From contig JAZNIY010000028.1 of NCBI GenBank assembly GCA_045577735.1, positions 1 to 56,704 of the forward strand: DNA of 56,704 nucleotides, read 5' to 3'. The notes under the pieces were generated by a model. The model was not told where the DNA came from, ran no database searches, and worked only from the letters and a program-made list of their open reading frames with translations. The translations under genes were made by a program, and so were the position numbers. The DNA is from Stercoripulliclostridium_A sp045577735 (GTDB lineage Bacteria; Bacillota; Clostridia; Christensenellales; DTU072). Of this stretch, positions 34,453 to 42,567 are shown one piece after another. Within the stretch, counting starts at the first letter, position 1. The number at the start of each line of letters is the position of its first letter.

Positions 34453-34475
34453 GAAAGCCGATTTAATCGGCTTTC
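34453..34475. terminator. Bidirectional terminator
   Basis: GAAAGCCGAT-TTA-ATCGGCTTTC, shared by the convergent NlpC/P60 and VWA genes. Confidence 0.85.
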
Positions 34476-34478
34476 TTC

Positions 34479-35984
34479 TTATCCTCCTACGTTGTTACGA
34501 TACTTTTTAACAAGATCCCTAAACTCCACTTTGAATTCGTCCGAGGACAAGTCCAAGTTATCTAGGCGCGTTATTAAAGCATTAAGATCGGCGTTTGCCT
34601 TGTAATTTGAATCTCGAAGTATGAGCGCGAACTCCACTACCGAAGCAATAAAAGAATCTTGAACACTCATTGTGGAATGGTAGGCCTCTGTAGAAATATC
34701 CAAAGTCAAACTAAGTTCGTCACCACCCTCTCCCGAGTTTTCCGTAGGCTTGTACTTGAGTATAACGCTAGCAAAATTCTCACCACTTGCCAATTCCTTT
34801 TCCTTTAGCTTTATTTCGTAAACCACGGTTATAGTGTGCCCACTACCAAGTTCACCCGCATCGGTATTTTCGTTGTTGAACTCCTCCTCGGTAAGAAGTT
34901 TGTTCTCGTAACCTATCAAACGGAAACTTTCTACGTAATCTCTATTAAAGGTAACCCCAGCCTTAACGTCCTTTGCAACCGTTACAAGCGAGCCTCCTAT
35001 GTCGGTAACGAGCGCGCGCCTTGCCTCCTTTACGGAGTCAATATAGCTATATACACCATTTCCTTTTAGTGCCAATTCTTCCATGTTGTCCGACTGAATA
35101 TTGCCGGTTCCAAAACCATAAACGGAAAAATATATGCCACTAGCACGCTTTTCTTCAATGAACTTGCCTAGTTGTTTGGTGTTAGATATACCTACGTTAA
35201 AATCACCATCAGTTGCAAGAATAACTCGGTTATTACCACCCTCTATAAAATAATTCTTTGCAATATTATACGCAGTTTCTATACCCTTGCTACCGGCCGT
35301 CGAACCACCCGCCGTCAAATCCTCTATTACTGCCATGATTTTTTGCTTTTCATTGCCGTAAGCTCCATTTAATGCCACAGTATCGGAGCCCGCATAGGTC
35401 ACAATAGAAACCCTATCTTCTGCATTCAAGCTTTCAGTAAGAAGTTTGAAAGCCTCTTGCACAAGAGGAAGTTTATTTGCACTATACATAGAACCACTAA
35501 CGTCAATTAAAAATACTAAATTATTTTTAACGGCGCTAAACTCAACCTCTTTTGAGGCAAGACCTATCGTCATTAGCTTTGTATTAGGATTATACGGGTT
35601 ATCAAAAACCGACGTTGTAAGCGACATTATAGAACCATCGGTGGGTTTATGATAATCATAACTAAAATAGTTGAGCATCTCTTCCACTCTAACGGCATCT
35701 TTAGGAACGTCAAGATTATTCATTATGCGATTGCGCAAATTCGGGTAGGAAGCCGTGTTCGCATCAATAGAAAAATAGCTCGTGTCCGTTGTTTCGGTGG
35801 TCACAAAAGGATTTTCTACAATCTCTGTGTAACTTTCGCCACCATTTTCCAAACTCATATTGTTTTGATAACTTAAATTAAAGTCAGACCCTGCATAATC
35901 CGCCTTGGTGGAACATGCTATTAATGAAAAAGCTAGACAAACAACAATTAAAATAACCGGAACAATAATGAAAATCTTTTTCAT
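34479..35984 (-). CDS. VWA-domain lipoprotein (YfbK-like)
   Basis: 501 residues. Lipoprotein signal with Cys24 (SLIAC). A YfbK-type N-terminal segment (FSIDANTASYPNLRNRI; RVEEMLNYFSYDY) precedes a von Willebrand A domain with complete MIDAS: D161xS163xS165 (FLIDVSGSM), then ATDGDFN. The C-terminal region resembles DUF3520 (AYHSTMSVQDSFIASVVEFALILRDS). The metal site suggests protein-ligand binding on the cell surface. Own promoter, single gene. Confidence 0.9.
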   Translation of the reverse strand: MKKIFIIVPVILIVVCLAFSLIACSTKADYAGSDFNLSYQNNMSLENGGESYTEIVENPFVTTETTDTSYFSIDANTASYPNLRNRIMNNLDVPKDAVRVEEMLNYFSYDYHKPTDGSIMSLTTSVFDNPYNPNTKLMTIGLASKEVEFSAVKNNLVFLIDVSGSMYSANKLPLVQEAFKLLTESLNAEDRVSIVTYAGSDTVALNGAYGNEKQKIMAVIEDLTAGGSTAGSKGIETAYNIAKNYFIEGGNNRVILATDGDFNVGISNTKQLGKFIEEKRASGIYFSVYGFGTGNIQSDNMEELALKGNGVYSYIDSVKEARRALVTDIGGSLVTVAKDVKAGVTFNRDYVESFRLIGYENKLLTEEEFNNENTDAGELGSGHTITVVYEIKLKEKELASGENFASVILKYKPTENSGEGGDELSLTLDISTEAYHSTMSVQDSFIASVVEFALILRDSNYKANADLNALITRLDNLDLSSDEFKVEFRDLVKKYRNNVGG

Positions 35985-36005
35985 ATTATCACCGCCTTTT
36001 TCTTT

Positions 36006-36034
36006 ATTGTAACACAGGTATTATATGCTGTCAA
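36006..36034 (-). promoter_or_regulatory. Promoter of the VWA gene
   Basis: TTGACA, 17 bases, TACAAT on the minus strand, about 22 bases before the start codon. Confidence 0.8.
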
Positions 36035-36081
36035 TGACGGTATTTTGAGTTTATTGTGTAAAACAAGTGTGAATACACGAG

Positions 36082-36103
36082 AAAACCGAGGTTTTCCTCG
36101 GCT
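36082..36103 (-). terminator. Terminator after the 32-aa gene
   Basis: CCGAGG-AAAA-CCTCGG followed by TTTTC on the minus strand, directly past the small gene's stop. It ends the GH4-to-small-protein operon. Confidence 0.75.
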
Positions 36104-36106
36104 TTC

Positions 36107-36205
36107 TTACAAATCGTCTGCGTCTTGCGTGGGTTTACCACCATCGACCGGCACTCCGGTATAGGAGCCTAGTGGATCGTTCTTGCTTCCCTTGTTCTTT
36201 TTCAT
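36107..36205 (-). CDS. Conserved small protein, 32 aa (NDPLGSYTGVP...QDADDL)
   Basis: A 32-residue frame with a strong ribosome site (AAAAAGGAG, 4-5 bases before ATG) and a terminator right after the stop. The sequence has a Lys-rich start, the core NDPLGSYTGVP and the tail QDADDL. I recall very similar small proteins in many Clostridia, usually unannotated; from memory only. It is hydrophilic and probably disordered. It is last in the operon with the radical SAM gene. Function unknown; it is far from any known class of processed peptide, but its place next to a radical SAM enzyme is worth noting. Confidence 0.75.
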   Translation of the reverse strand: MKKNKGSKNDPLGSYTGVPVDGGKPTQDADDL

Positions 36206-36243
36206 ACTTCTCCTTTTTAGGAGTATATGCAAAAAGCAAATTA

Positions 36244-37116
36244 TTATTTTGTGCGTACCACCTCAAACATATTTTCTATTTTTTCCATTATCGGATACCT
36301 ATTTTTAGAGGTGGAACTTACTGCAAACTCACCCTTGACTAAATCGATATACATCGTACTTTGTCCGTCATCGCCCATAAAACGCTCTTCCCAAAGGGTG
36401 GGCTCAATGCGGTCCTGAACCTTTAATTGCCTCAAAGCAAGATTGTCAAAACTCACTATGCCGTATTTTGCCGTTATGCGAGGTAACTCTTTAAAAAATG
36501 AAAAAATATTTCGTTGTATTTCGCTAGAATAATACGCCTCTCCACGCCCTATTCTCTTGTAGCCCAGCACCAAAAGTTTATACTCGCCTCGACCTGCTTC
36601 AATAAGTTTTTCTACGTTTGCTATGCCACATATTACGTGAAAAACCGTGTTCGAGTGGTTGCTAGCAAAATTAAAGGTGTTTTCTTCGTACGTGGACAAA
36701 GATATTCCCAAACCATATATGAGCTTTTCTTCTATCAGCTGCTCCAACAAGGCCTCATATCGGGGCAAATGCCTTTCGTTAATAGTTACGTTGGGAATTA
36801 TCCCCTGCTCCTTTAGTTTCCTCAAAAACGGGACTAACTCGGGGTGTGATAAAGGATTTCCGCCACCAATTGCAAGTTCCGTACCACAACGCAACGTGGA
36901 AATGAACCTTGCGTCCAACTTAGCATGCCTGCCACTAGGCGAAGACTTCTCGTGACACATGGGGCAATTAAGGTCGCAATAGTCGGTTATCTTAAGGTCG
37001 ATGCTATCGGGAAAAGAGGCGATAAAACTATCGTCTTCCGTCACAAGTTCCTTGGTGCCATCCTCATAGAGTTTGACGTCGTAGTTGCCGTTTCTATACT
37101 GCGCTAGTAGTTCCAT
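36244..37116 (-). CDS. Radical SAM protein
   Basis: 290 residues. A radical SAM cluster motif CxxxCxxC is at C47, C51, C54, followed by the SAM-binding GGGNPL stretch (about 80-86). No SPASM-type cysteine cluster is seen at the C-terminus. The end (FMGDDGQSTMYIDLVKGEFAVSSTS) is like that of phage-borne radical SAM proteins as I remember them. Its start overlaps the stop of the upstream gene by one base (TAATG). The substrate is unknown; the tight coupling suggests the upstream 201-residue protein or the nucleotidyltransferase product as partner. Confidence 0.85.
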   Translation of the reverse strand: MELLAQYRNGNYDVKLYEDGTKELVTEDDSFIASFPDSIDLKITDYCDLNCPMCHEKSSPSGRHAKLDARFISTLRCGTELAIGGGNPLSHPELVPFLRKLKEQGIIPNVTINERHLPRYEALLEQLIEEKLIYGLGISLSTYEENTFNFASNHSNTVFHVICGIANVEKLIEAGRGEYKLLVLGYKRIGRGEAYYSSEIQRNIFSFFKELPRITAKYGIVSFDNLALRQLKVQDRIEPTLWEERFMGDDGQSTMYIDLVKGEFAVSSTSKNRYPIMEKIENMFEVVRTK

Positions 37117-37721
37117 TAATATACAAGCTTATCAATACCCCAGAAACCACCATAAAAGCCTTCTTCTGTCAAGAAATATATGCTTTCATCAAAGAGTGCT
37201 TGGGCAAATTCTTCAATGCTATTTTTATCCTCGTCCAAACCAAGCTCTTTATACAACTTGCCAAGATCAAAGTAACACGTGCAATCGGCCAAACAATCTT
37301 CATTAAAGTATCTCAAACATAATGGATGATAGTATGGGTTATTTTCCCCTTCTATCATAAGGTCACGAACCTTGTTTTCATCAAAGTCTTGCACCTTTTT
37401 GCACTCTCTTATAAGCGCTTCCCTATTCTCGATTATTTTTTGCTTTTTGCTCTCAATATATGCAACGTATTCATCACGTTCAAGCTCGTCTTCTATATCT
37501 TCGATATTTTGCATTTCACGTTGCAACAAATAACACTCGTCGGCTGTGACAATGCCCCAAACAAAAAGCATTTTCTCCACCGGAGAGCGTATCTCTTTTT
37601 CCTCCCAAGGAATATCCTTTTCATCCCTCCATTTGCTGTTTAAGTCATGCTTCATAACGGTAATAGAGTGTGAGCTTGAACTATTTGTTTCAAAAACTCC
37701 GTATCTAATCACTTTTTTCAT
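37116..37721 (-). CDS. Protein with N-terminal FETNSSSSHS motif, 201 aa
   Basis: The function is not known. Residues 8-20 read GVFETNSSSSHSI, a motif that recurs at the N-terminus of many phage and bacterial proteins otherwise unalike. The rest is acidic and helical, with a DCTCYFDLG stretch near 158. The motif's Ser-rich loop may be a recognition or modification site. Upstream is a nucleotidyltransferase (9-base gap), downstream a radical SAM gene (overlap by one base). Confidence 0.75.
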   Translation of the reverse strand: MKKVIRYGVFETNSSSSHSITVMKHDLNSKWRDEKDIPWEEKEIRSPVEKMLFVWGIVTADECYLLQREMQNIEDIEDELERDEYVAYIESKKQKIIENREALIRECKKVQDFDENKVRDLMIEGENNPYYHPLCLRYFNEDCLADCTCYFDLGKLYKELGLDEDKNSIEEFAQALFDESIYFLTEEGFYGGFWGIDKLVY

Positions 37722-37730
37722 ACCTATCTC

Positions 37731-38480
37731 CTATAATAATGAAATAAAAATGTCGTTTAGTTTGTCCCAATCTTTACTATGCACCGTGGGAAGTCTTTCT
37801 ATTTCATCTTTAATCTTAATAATGTTTTTCTCAATATATTCGTTAAGTTTTTCTATCCTTGCGCCCTCTCCCAATTCGGGCGTCTCTTTCTTAAGTTTCA
37901 ATAGCCTTTCTACCTCTTCTCTGATTTCCTCATCCAAGCATTCCTTTGCAAGGTCATCAAACAACATAGGCGGAGGAGTACCTTTTTTGAGTATCCACTT
38001 GCAAGCAAGTATGGGGCGAAGAACGTAGAAATATTTCTTCAACCTTACCCTCTCCCCTTGCAAGAATTCACGCTCGTTATTGCGCGCCATATTCAAATAA
38101 TGGTATAACCCGTTTTTACCTATGAAGTATTCATCTATTAGGGTAGAAATTGCATCCCACTCCTTTGCCTTTCTATAGACAATGGGGGAAGCATTCCACT
38201 CAAACAAAGTGGGGTTAGAGTTGTGCAGTAATTGCAAAGCCTTCTTTATATCCCATCCATTAATGTCCAAAACGTCGTCAAGTTGCCACTCTATAACGTC
38301 GCGAGTAGGATTGAGGCGCAAATAGTAGTCCCTCTCTCTAACGTAAATGAATCTGACGTCATAATCGCTATCGGGCGATGCAAAGCCCCAAGCACGACTG
38401 CCCGATTCTACACAATAAAGGATTTTAACCTTTTCGGTTTGCTCTATCTCTTTTAGTTTTTGTTCTATTATATCTAACAT
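37731..38480 (-). CDS. Nucleotidyltransferase domain protein (YcgL/DUF-type, pol-beta fold)
   Basis: About 249 residues. The pol-beta nucleotidyltransferase motif is visible: GS at 27-28 (ESGSRAWGF) and DxD at D39 and D41 (SDYDVRF), with WELDDVLDINGWDIKKALQLL-like helices after it. This is the YcgL-type family sometimes described as an RNA-repair polymerase beta relative; the substrate is not established. I start at 38480 because GAGGA lies in front; the longer frame to 38522 would enter the preceding gene. Confidence 0.82.
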   Translation of the reverse strand: MLDIIEQKLKEIEQTEKVKILYCVESGSRAWGFASPDSDYDVRFIYVRERDYYLRLNPTRDVIEWQLDDVLDINGWDIKKALQLLHNSNPTLFEWNASPIVYRKAKEWDAISTLIDEYFIGKNGLYHYLNMARNNEREFLQGERVRLKKYFYVLRPILACKWILKKGTPPPMLFDDLAKECLDEEIREEVERLLKLKKETPELGEGARIEKLNEYIEKNIIKIKDEIERLPTVHSKDWDKLNDIFISLL

Positions 38481-38482
38481 TC

Positions 38483-39090
38483 TTATTCCTCGTCTGGTTG
38501 TTGCCCATCGTGAGCAAGCCACTTACATTCCGTTATCTCCATATCTTCAAACACGGCCTTGAAAGAAGACTTTTCCGCGCTACACGCATATATGCCAAAG
38601 CTTATCTCATCTTTAACGTTGAACATATGACATATTCTCATTTGCTTAAAATTCACCCCATCAAAGGAATTTTCTACGCAAAATCGTCATCGCGTCGGCT
38701 TAATCTGAACCATACGGTTTTTATGGATGCATCCACGTCGCAAGATGACCAATCGGAATAACCATTGTTGGTAACAACGGCTCCCAATCTTTGGATTACG
38801 TCGTTTTCATACTCTATGGAAGCTTTCAGCCAGTTTTCACTATCAAGATACATTACCACACCACTTTGATCATAACGCACTTTCGTATCAAAGGTGGTCT
38901 TGACAACAAATGAAAAGTATTTTTCTTTGCTTGTAAGTTGCAAAACGGGAGCGTTATCGTTCCTAAAATGGTAATAGGTTCTTTGCCACAAATCGGTAAA
39001 AGGTTCGGTTACTATTTCCACTCTGTCTTCTTGCACCTGGTATTCCTTTGGAGCCCTTGTCCAAACCATATTTTTTGCATCTATTTTCAT
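38483..39090 (-). pseudogene. DUF1349 gene with a one-base frameshift
   Basis: The first frame encodes about 138 residues of a DUF1349 (concanavalin-like) protein and stops at DDDFA. Adding one T at the TTTT run near 38684-38687 restores the frame: it then reads DFCVENSFDGVNFKQM and continues through GIYACSAEKSSFKAVFEDMEIT to a stop at 38483, two bases before the next gene. The restored protein has the family's normal length of about 200 residues. A -1 slip of the TTT codon could also do this in vivo, but a deletion or assembly error is more likely. DUF1349 proteins commonly accompany carbohydrate enzymes. Confidence 0.8.
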
Positions 39091-39105
39091 AATTCCCACT
39101 TGCCT

Positions 39106-40416
39106 TTAATGAAATTTTGGTAGCCATTCCCCGTGAGCTTTTATTAGATCGTCGCATAGAGCCTTAATCTTGTCAAACGACAATTGATCACGAGTGTGAG
39201 GATCAAGATATGCTGCCATATAAACGTACTGCTTCTCACCAGTTTCTATGGCTTTTAGTACCATATCGTGAACGGCAATATGCGTCATATTTAGAGCGGC
39301 CAGCTGTTCCGGGAGCGCTCCAACCTTTTGAGGATTAAGTCCGTTAGCGTCTACTAAAATAGGAACCTCTACGCAAGCCGTAGGTGGTAAATTTTCAATC
39401 AAGCCGTTGTTCTGCACGTTACCGTATATCTTGAAAGGCACGCCCGTTTCACAAGCCTCTATTATGCGAGAACCATACTCATTACTGCGTTCGTGCGTTA
39501 CGTTGCCGTCAGCCATAATTTCATTGCGCAATTTCTTCCAGCGCCTAATTTGACTTCTACAACGCCTAGGATATTCATTTAATGGTATCAAATATTTTAG
39601 TAGTAAGTGTGGGTACTTGGATTTTATAAAATAAGGATGATACTCTGCCGTGTGCTCACTACTTTCGGTGTTGTAGTATCCAAACCTATTCATAATTTCC
39701 AATCTAACCAGATCATTGAAGGGCTTTACTTCGTTAAATCTCTTCTTAAACAAGGGATAAAGGTCGTTTCCCTCTTTATCCGTCAACGTTAGTAGCCAGC
39801 ACATATGATTTATGCCACCAAGAGTGTACTCGGCGTCATTTAATTTTGGCTCTTTTAAACGCTTATTAACGTGCGAAACCACCACTTGGCATGAATGACA
39901 CAATCCCACCGTTTTTATCTTCGTATTCCTCTGTAAATAGCCCGAAAGGATGCTCATAGGGTTGGTGTAGTTTAAAAGAAGGGCATCGGGGCATACCCTT
40001 TCCATCACCCTAGCATATTCGTCCATAACGGGTATGGTGCGAAGGGCCCTAAAAATGCCACCTATACCGATAGTATCGCCAATGGTTTGCTGTAAGCCGT
40101 ATCTTCTGGGTATTTTAAAATCCGTTACCGTGCAAGGCTTATATCCACCTACCTGAATAGCGTTAATAACGTAATTAGCATCCCTAAAAGCTTCTTCCGT
40201 TTGGGAAGCATCGGTCGCAAGATATTTTTTTACGGTGACTGCAGGTTTATATTTGTCGCGAAGTGCACAAATCAGTAAATATGATTCTTCCAATCTTTCA
40301 GCGTCTATATCAAGTAGTGCCAACTCAAAAGAGGGCAAATTCTCGGCAAGCATACAGTCACCCAATACGTTTTTACAAAATACCGTGCTACCTGCACCAA
40401 TGAAAGTTATTTTCAT
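39106..40416 (-). CDS. Glycoside hydrolase family 4 (alpha-galactosidase/glucuronidase type)
   Basis: 436 residues. GH4 enzymes use NAD+ and Mn2+. Visible are the nucleotide-binding FIGAGSTVF at residues 4-12, LLDIDAERL, NYTNPMSIL, and GLCHSCQ with the metal-binding Cys and His. The CHS form suits the alpha-galactosidase/alpha-glucuronidase branch (MelA-like) more than 6-phospho-glucosidases. I start at 40416, which has AAGGAG upstream; the longer frame lacks one. It is first in a six-gene operon. Confidence 0.88.
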   Translation of the reverse strand: MKITFIGAGSTVFCKNVLGDCMLAENLPSFELALLDIDAERLEESYLLICALRDKYKPAVTVKKYLATDASQTEEAFRDANYVINAIQVGGYKPCTVTDFKIPRRYGLQQTIGDTIGIGGIFRALRTIPVMDEYARVMERVCPDALLLNYTNPMSILSGYLQRNTKIKTVGLCHSCQVVVSHVNKRLKEPKLNDAEYTLGGINHMCWLLTLTDKEGNDLYPLFKKRFNEVKPFNDLVRLEIMNRFGYYNTESSEHTAEYHPYFIKSKYPHLLLKYLIPLNEYPRRCRSQIRRWKKLRNEIMADGNVTHERSNEYGSRIIEACETGVPFKIYGNVQNNGLIENLPPTACVEVPILVDANGLNPQKVGALPEQLAALNMTHIAVHDMVLKAIETGEKQYVYMAAYLDPHTRDQLSFDKIKALCDDLIKAHGEWLPKFH

Positions 40417-40444
40417 GCTTTTCTCCTTGAGCAATATTATTTTA

Positions 40445-40473
40445 ATTGTAGCATAATAGCCCAACCTTTTCAA
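40445..40473 (-). promoter_or_regulatory. Promoter of the GH4 operon
   Basis: TTGAAA, 17 bases, TACAAT on the minus strand. Confidence 0.65.
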
Positions 40474-40497
40474 GATGGAAACGTGCTTACCACGCAT

Positions 40498-40529
40498 ATA
40501 AAAAAAGGAGCACCACCCAGTACTCCTTT
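40498..40529 (-). terminator. Terminator of the 135-aa gene
   Basis: Minus strand AAAGGAG...CTCCTTT stem followed by a seven-T run. Confidence 0.7.
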
Positions 40530-40549
40530 CCGTTATTACGTAATTAGGA

Positions 40550-40957
40550 CTATTTTATTTCTATTCTAAGGTAATCGTCCCTATCCCTTCCACCTGTGCC
40601 GTCCTCGTCACAAGCCGAATAGGTGTTTATGGTTTCACCTGGGAACAAATTGCATATGCCATACAAAAACTTTTTTGCTTTAACACCGACTATGATGCCG
40701 TTGTCGACAATAATACCTTCAATATCGCTATCACTCCAAAAAGAATTCTCTATACCTCGGTAATTACTGCCGTCCTCTTTTCCATAGGAATAGGTACACA
40801 AACTGGTTGTCGCAATCGCCTTATAGCAATCTACTTGTTCCATAAGCGACTTGCCACGGAGCTTTTCCAAATCCTCTTCGGATATGCTATACTTGCCCAT
40901 ATCCTTATTGTACTCAACGATGTCCAAATATTTACCATTTCCGTTTTCCAGTATCAT
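40550..40957 (-). CDS. Hypothetical protein, 135 aa
   Basis: Not recognised. Acidic, soluble, with no signal. It ends in a CDEDGTGGRDRDDYLRIEIK tail. It is followed by a terminator and preceded by about 90 noncoding bases. Confidence 0.6.
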   Translation of the reverse strand: MILENGNGKYLDIVEYNKDMGKYSISEEDLEKLRGKSLMEQVDCYKAIATTSLCTYSYGKEDGSNYRGIENSFWSDSDIEGIIVDNGIIVGVKAKKFLYGICNLFPGETINTYSACDEDGTGGRDRDDYLRIEIK

Positions 40958-41046
40958 AGTTTTCTTCTATTTCCCCCAATTACCAATTATCGCCCTTACT
41001 TAATCATCATTCTCAATCATTACTCTAATTTATTAATACAACCAGG

Positions 41047-41355
41047 TTATTTTCCTCTTTCTTTATCTATTTTTTGGAGATATTTTTTTATCTTGCGATA
41101 GGATGCTATGAACTTTATAAAAACAAGTGCTAACACGAGTATGAATACTGCCATTATGGCAAGCATGACGTACAAAAGACTATCTATACCAAAAAATTCC
41201 TTTGCACGCAAAAAGCGATATATCACCATTAAAGCTATTTCAAAGCCCAATGCAACGTAAAAGGATAATTGACTTGCTTTAAGCGTCCTTACCATCGCTC
41301 TTATCTTTTCCTTTTGCTGTGGCGTATAAAACTGCTCATTTTTCATACTATTCAT
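41047..41355 (-). CDS. Small two-helix membrane protein
   Basis: 102 residues with hydrophobic helices at about 31-47 and 58-84 and basic ends (KKYLQKIDKERGK). Not recognised; no catalytic motif. Confidence 0.65.
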   Translation of the reverse strand: MNSMKNEQFYTPQQKEKIRAMVRTLKASQLSFYVALGFEIALMVIYRFLRAKEFFGIDSLLYVMLAIMAVFILVLALVFIKFIASYRKIKKYLQKIDKERGK

Positions 41356-41446
41356 ATATTATTCCTCCCTGGCTTTTTTACCGCGAATATGTTCTATGTT
41401 TCATTTTAATAGTACCGTTTTCTACGTAATAGTTCTCTAAATATAT

Positions 41447-41980
41447 TTATCGTATACTATCCATAATCAGCTTTGCTTGCTTTAATATTGGCAATTCCCT
41501 ATTTGCTATCAGTCTTCCAAGCTTATTGTCACGACATTTTTCGTATTCGTTTAACGCTTCTTCATAGGTGAGTTTCAAGGTGGTCAAATGGAAGCTGTCC
41601 CTTTCGTCATCCGTAAGATGATTTTCGCCAAAGCCTACGACCTTGCAAAGGTAATAATTGTTTATATTGTGCCTATGTATTAGATTATAGTAATCGCTTA
41701 CGACGCCTATTTTACAAACTATTTCTACGTCCACGCCGAGTTCCTCTTTAAGTTCTCTAACGATAGCCGTTCTTAGTTCCTCTCCATTTTCCACGCCACC
41801 ACCTGAGGTTTCCACAACCCTACCATTACAAAAGATATCATTGCGAATCAACTGGGCAAAATAAAAATAACCGTCATTATCGAACACTATACCTCTCACA
41901 ATTTCCCTATCGTGATCGGTATATTCAAGTGGCCATTCTTCGTCTTGAAGATAGTTTTTTATTTCTTCAAAGTGTTCCAT
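41447..41980 (-). CDS. Nudix hydrolase
   Basis: 177 residues. The Nudix box GxxxxxExxxxxxxRExxEE is complete (GGGVENGEELRTAIVRELKE followed by ELGV, about residues 58-82). It hydrolyses a nucleoside diphosphate linked to some group X. Its start overlaps the stop of the 151-residue gene by one base (TAATG). Confidence 0.9.
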   Translation of the reverse strand: MEHFEEIKNYLQDEEWPLEYTDHDREIVRGIVFDNDGYFYFAQLIRNDIFCNGRVVETSGGGVENGEELRTAIVRELKEELGVDVEIVCKIGVVSDYYNLIHRHNINNYYLCKVVGFGENHLTDDERDSFHLTTLKLTYEEALNEYEKCRDNKLGRLIANRELPILKQAKLIMDSIR

Positions 41981-42435
41981 TACTTTTTTCTCAAATACTC
42001 CAATCTTTGTTGCAATAGGTAATCCAACGCACCTATTACTTTAAGCATATCGCCTATTTTTCTTGCCATCACGTTGGGATTAAAGGTGTTTTCGTTACAA
42101 CTCATAACAACTAATGGTACGTATACCTCTTTGTAAAGTTCCACTTTTATGCCCATATATTTGCCAATTTTCTTAATAATCATCTCTATACCATGGTTAT
42201 TAAAATCCGTCAACAAATATTCCAGCAAAGAGCTTGAGTAGCATAGCCCCTCAAGGGTAGTTTCACTAACGTAATACAAATTGGCATAATCGGTTGAGTG
42301 CGCGCCTGCAACCAGCATTTTAGTATTGTAACAATAGGAACTATTATTAAATTCATGCGACCAATCCACAAGCATACCGCAATCTTTAAAGCCATATTCT
42401 TGTAGAAACGTTTTAATATCTTCTCTAATTTTCAC
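41980..42435 (-). CDS. Hypothetical protein, 151 aa
   Basis: Not recognised. Starts with GTG. Soluble, with a Tyr/Asn-rich middle and a basic helical end (QQRLEYLRKK). Coupled to the Nudix gene, so the two may act together. Confidence 0.65.
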   Translation of the reverse strand: MKIREDIKTFLQEYGFKDCGMLVDWSHEFNNSSYCYNTKMLVAGAHSTDYANLYYVSETTLEGLCYSSSLLEYLLTDFNNHGIEMIIKKIGKYMGIKVELYKEVYVPLVVMSCNENTFNPNVMARKIGDMLKVIGALDYLLQQRLEYLRKK

Positions 42436-42567
42436 ACCTAATCATATCAAGTAACGATATTTTAGCATAGAACCCAAGCAGTTACAAGAAAGTTTGTAAT
42501 CATAAAACGCAAAGACCAAACTAGACGTTCTTTTTATAGACAACCTATTTACAATTACAATTTTTGG

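Noticed and set aside
38674..38687. Programmed -1 frameshift in DUF1349
   Set aside because: A TTT slip is possible, but there is no classic slippery heptamer or clear downstream structure; a single-base deletion is simpler.
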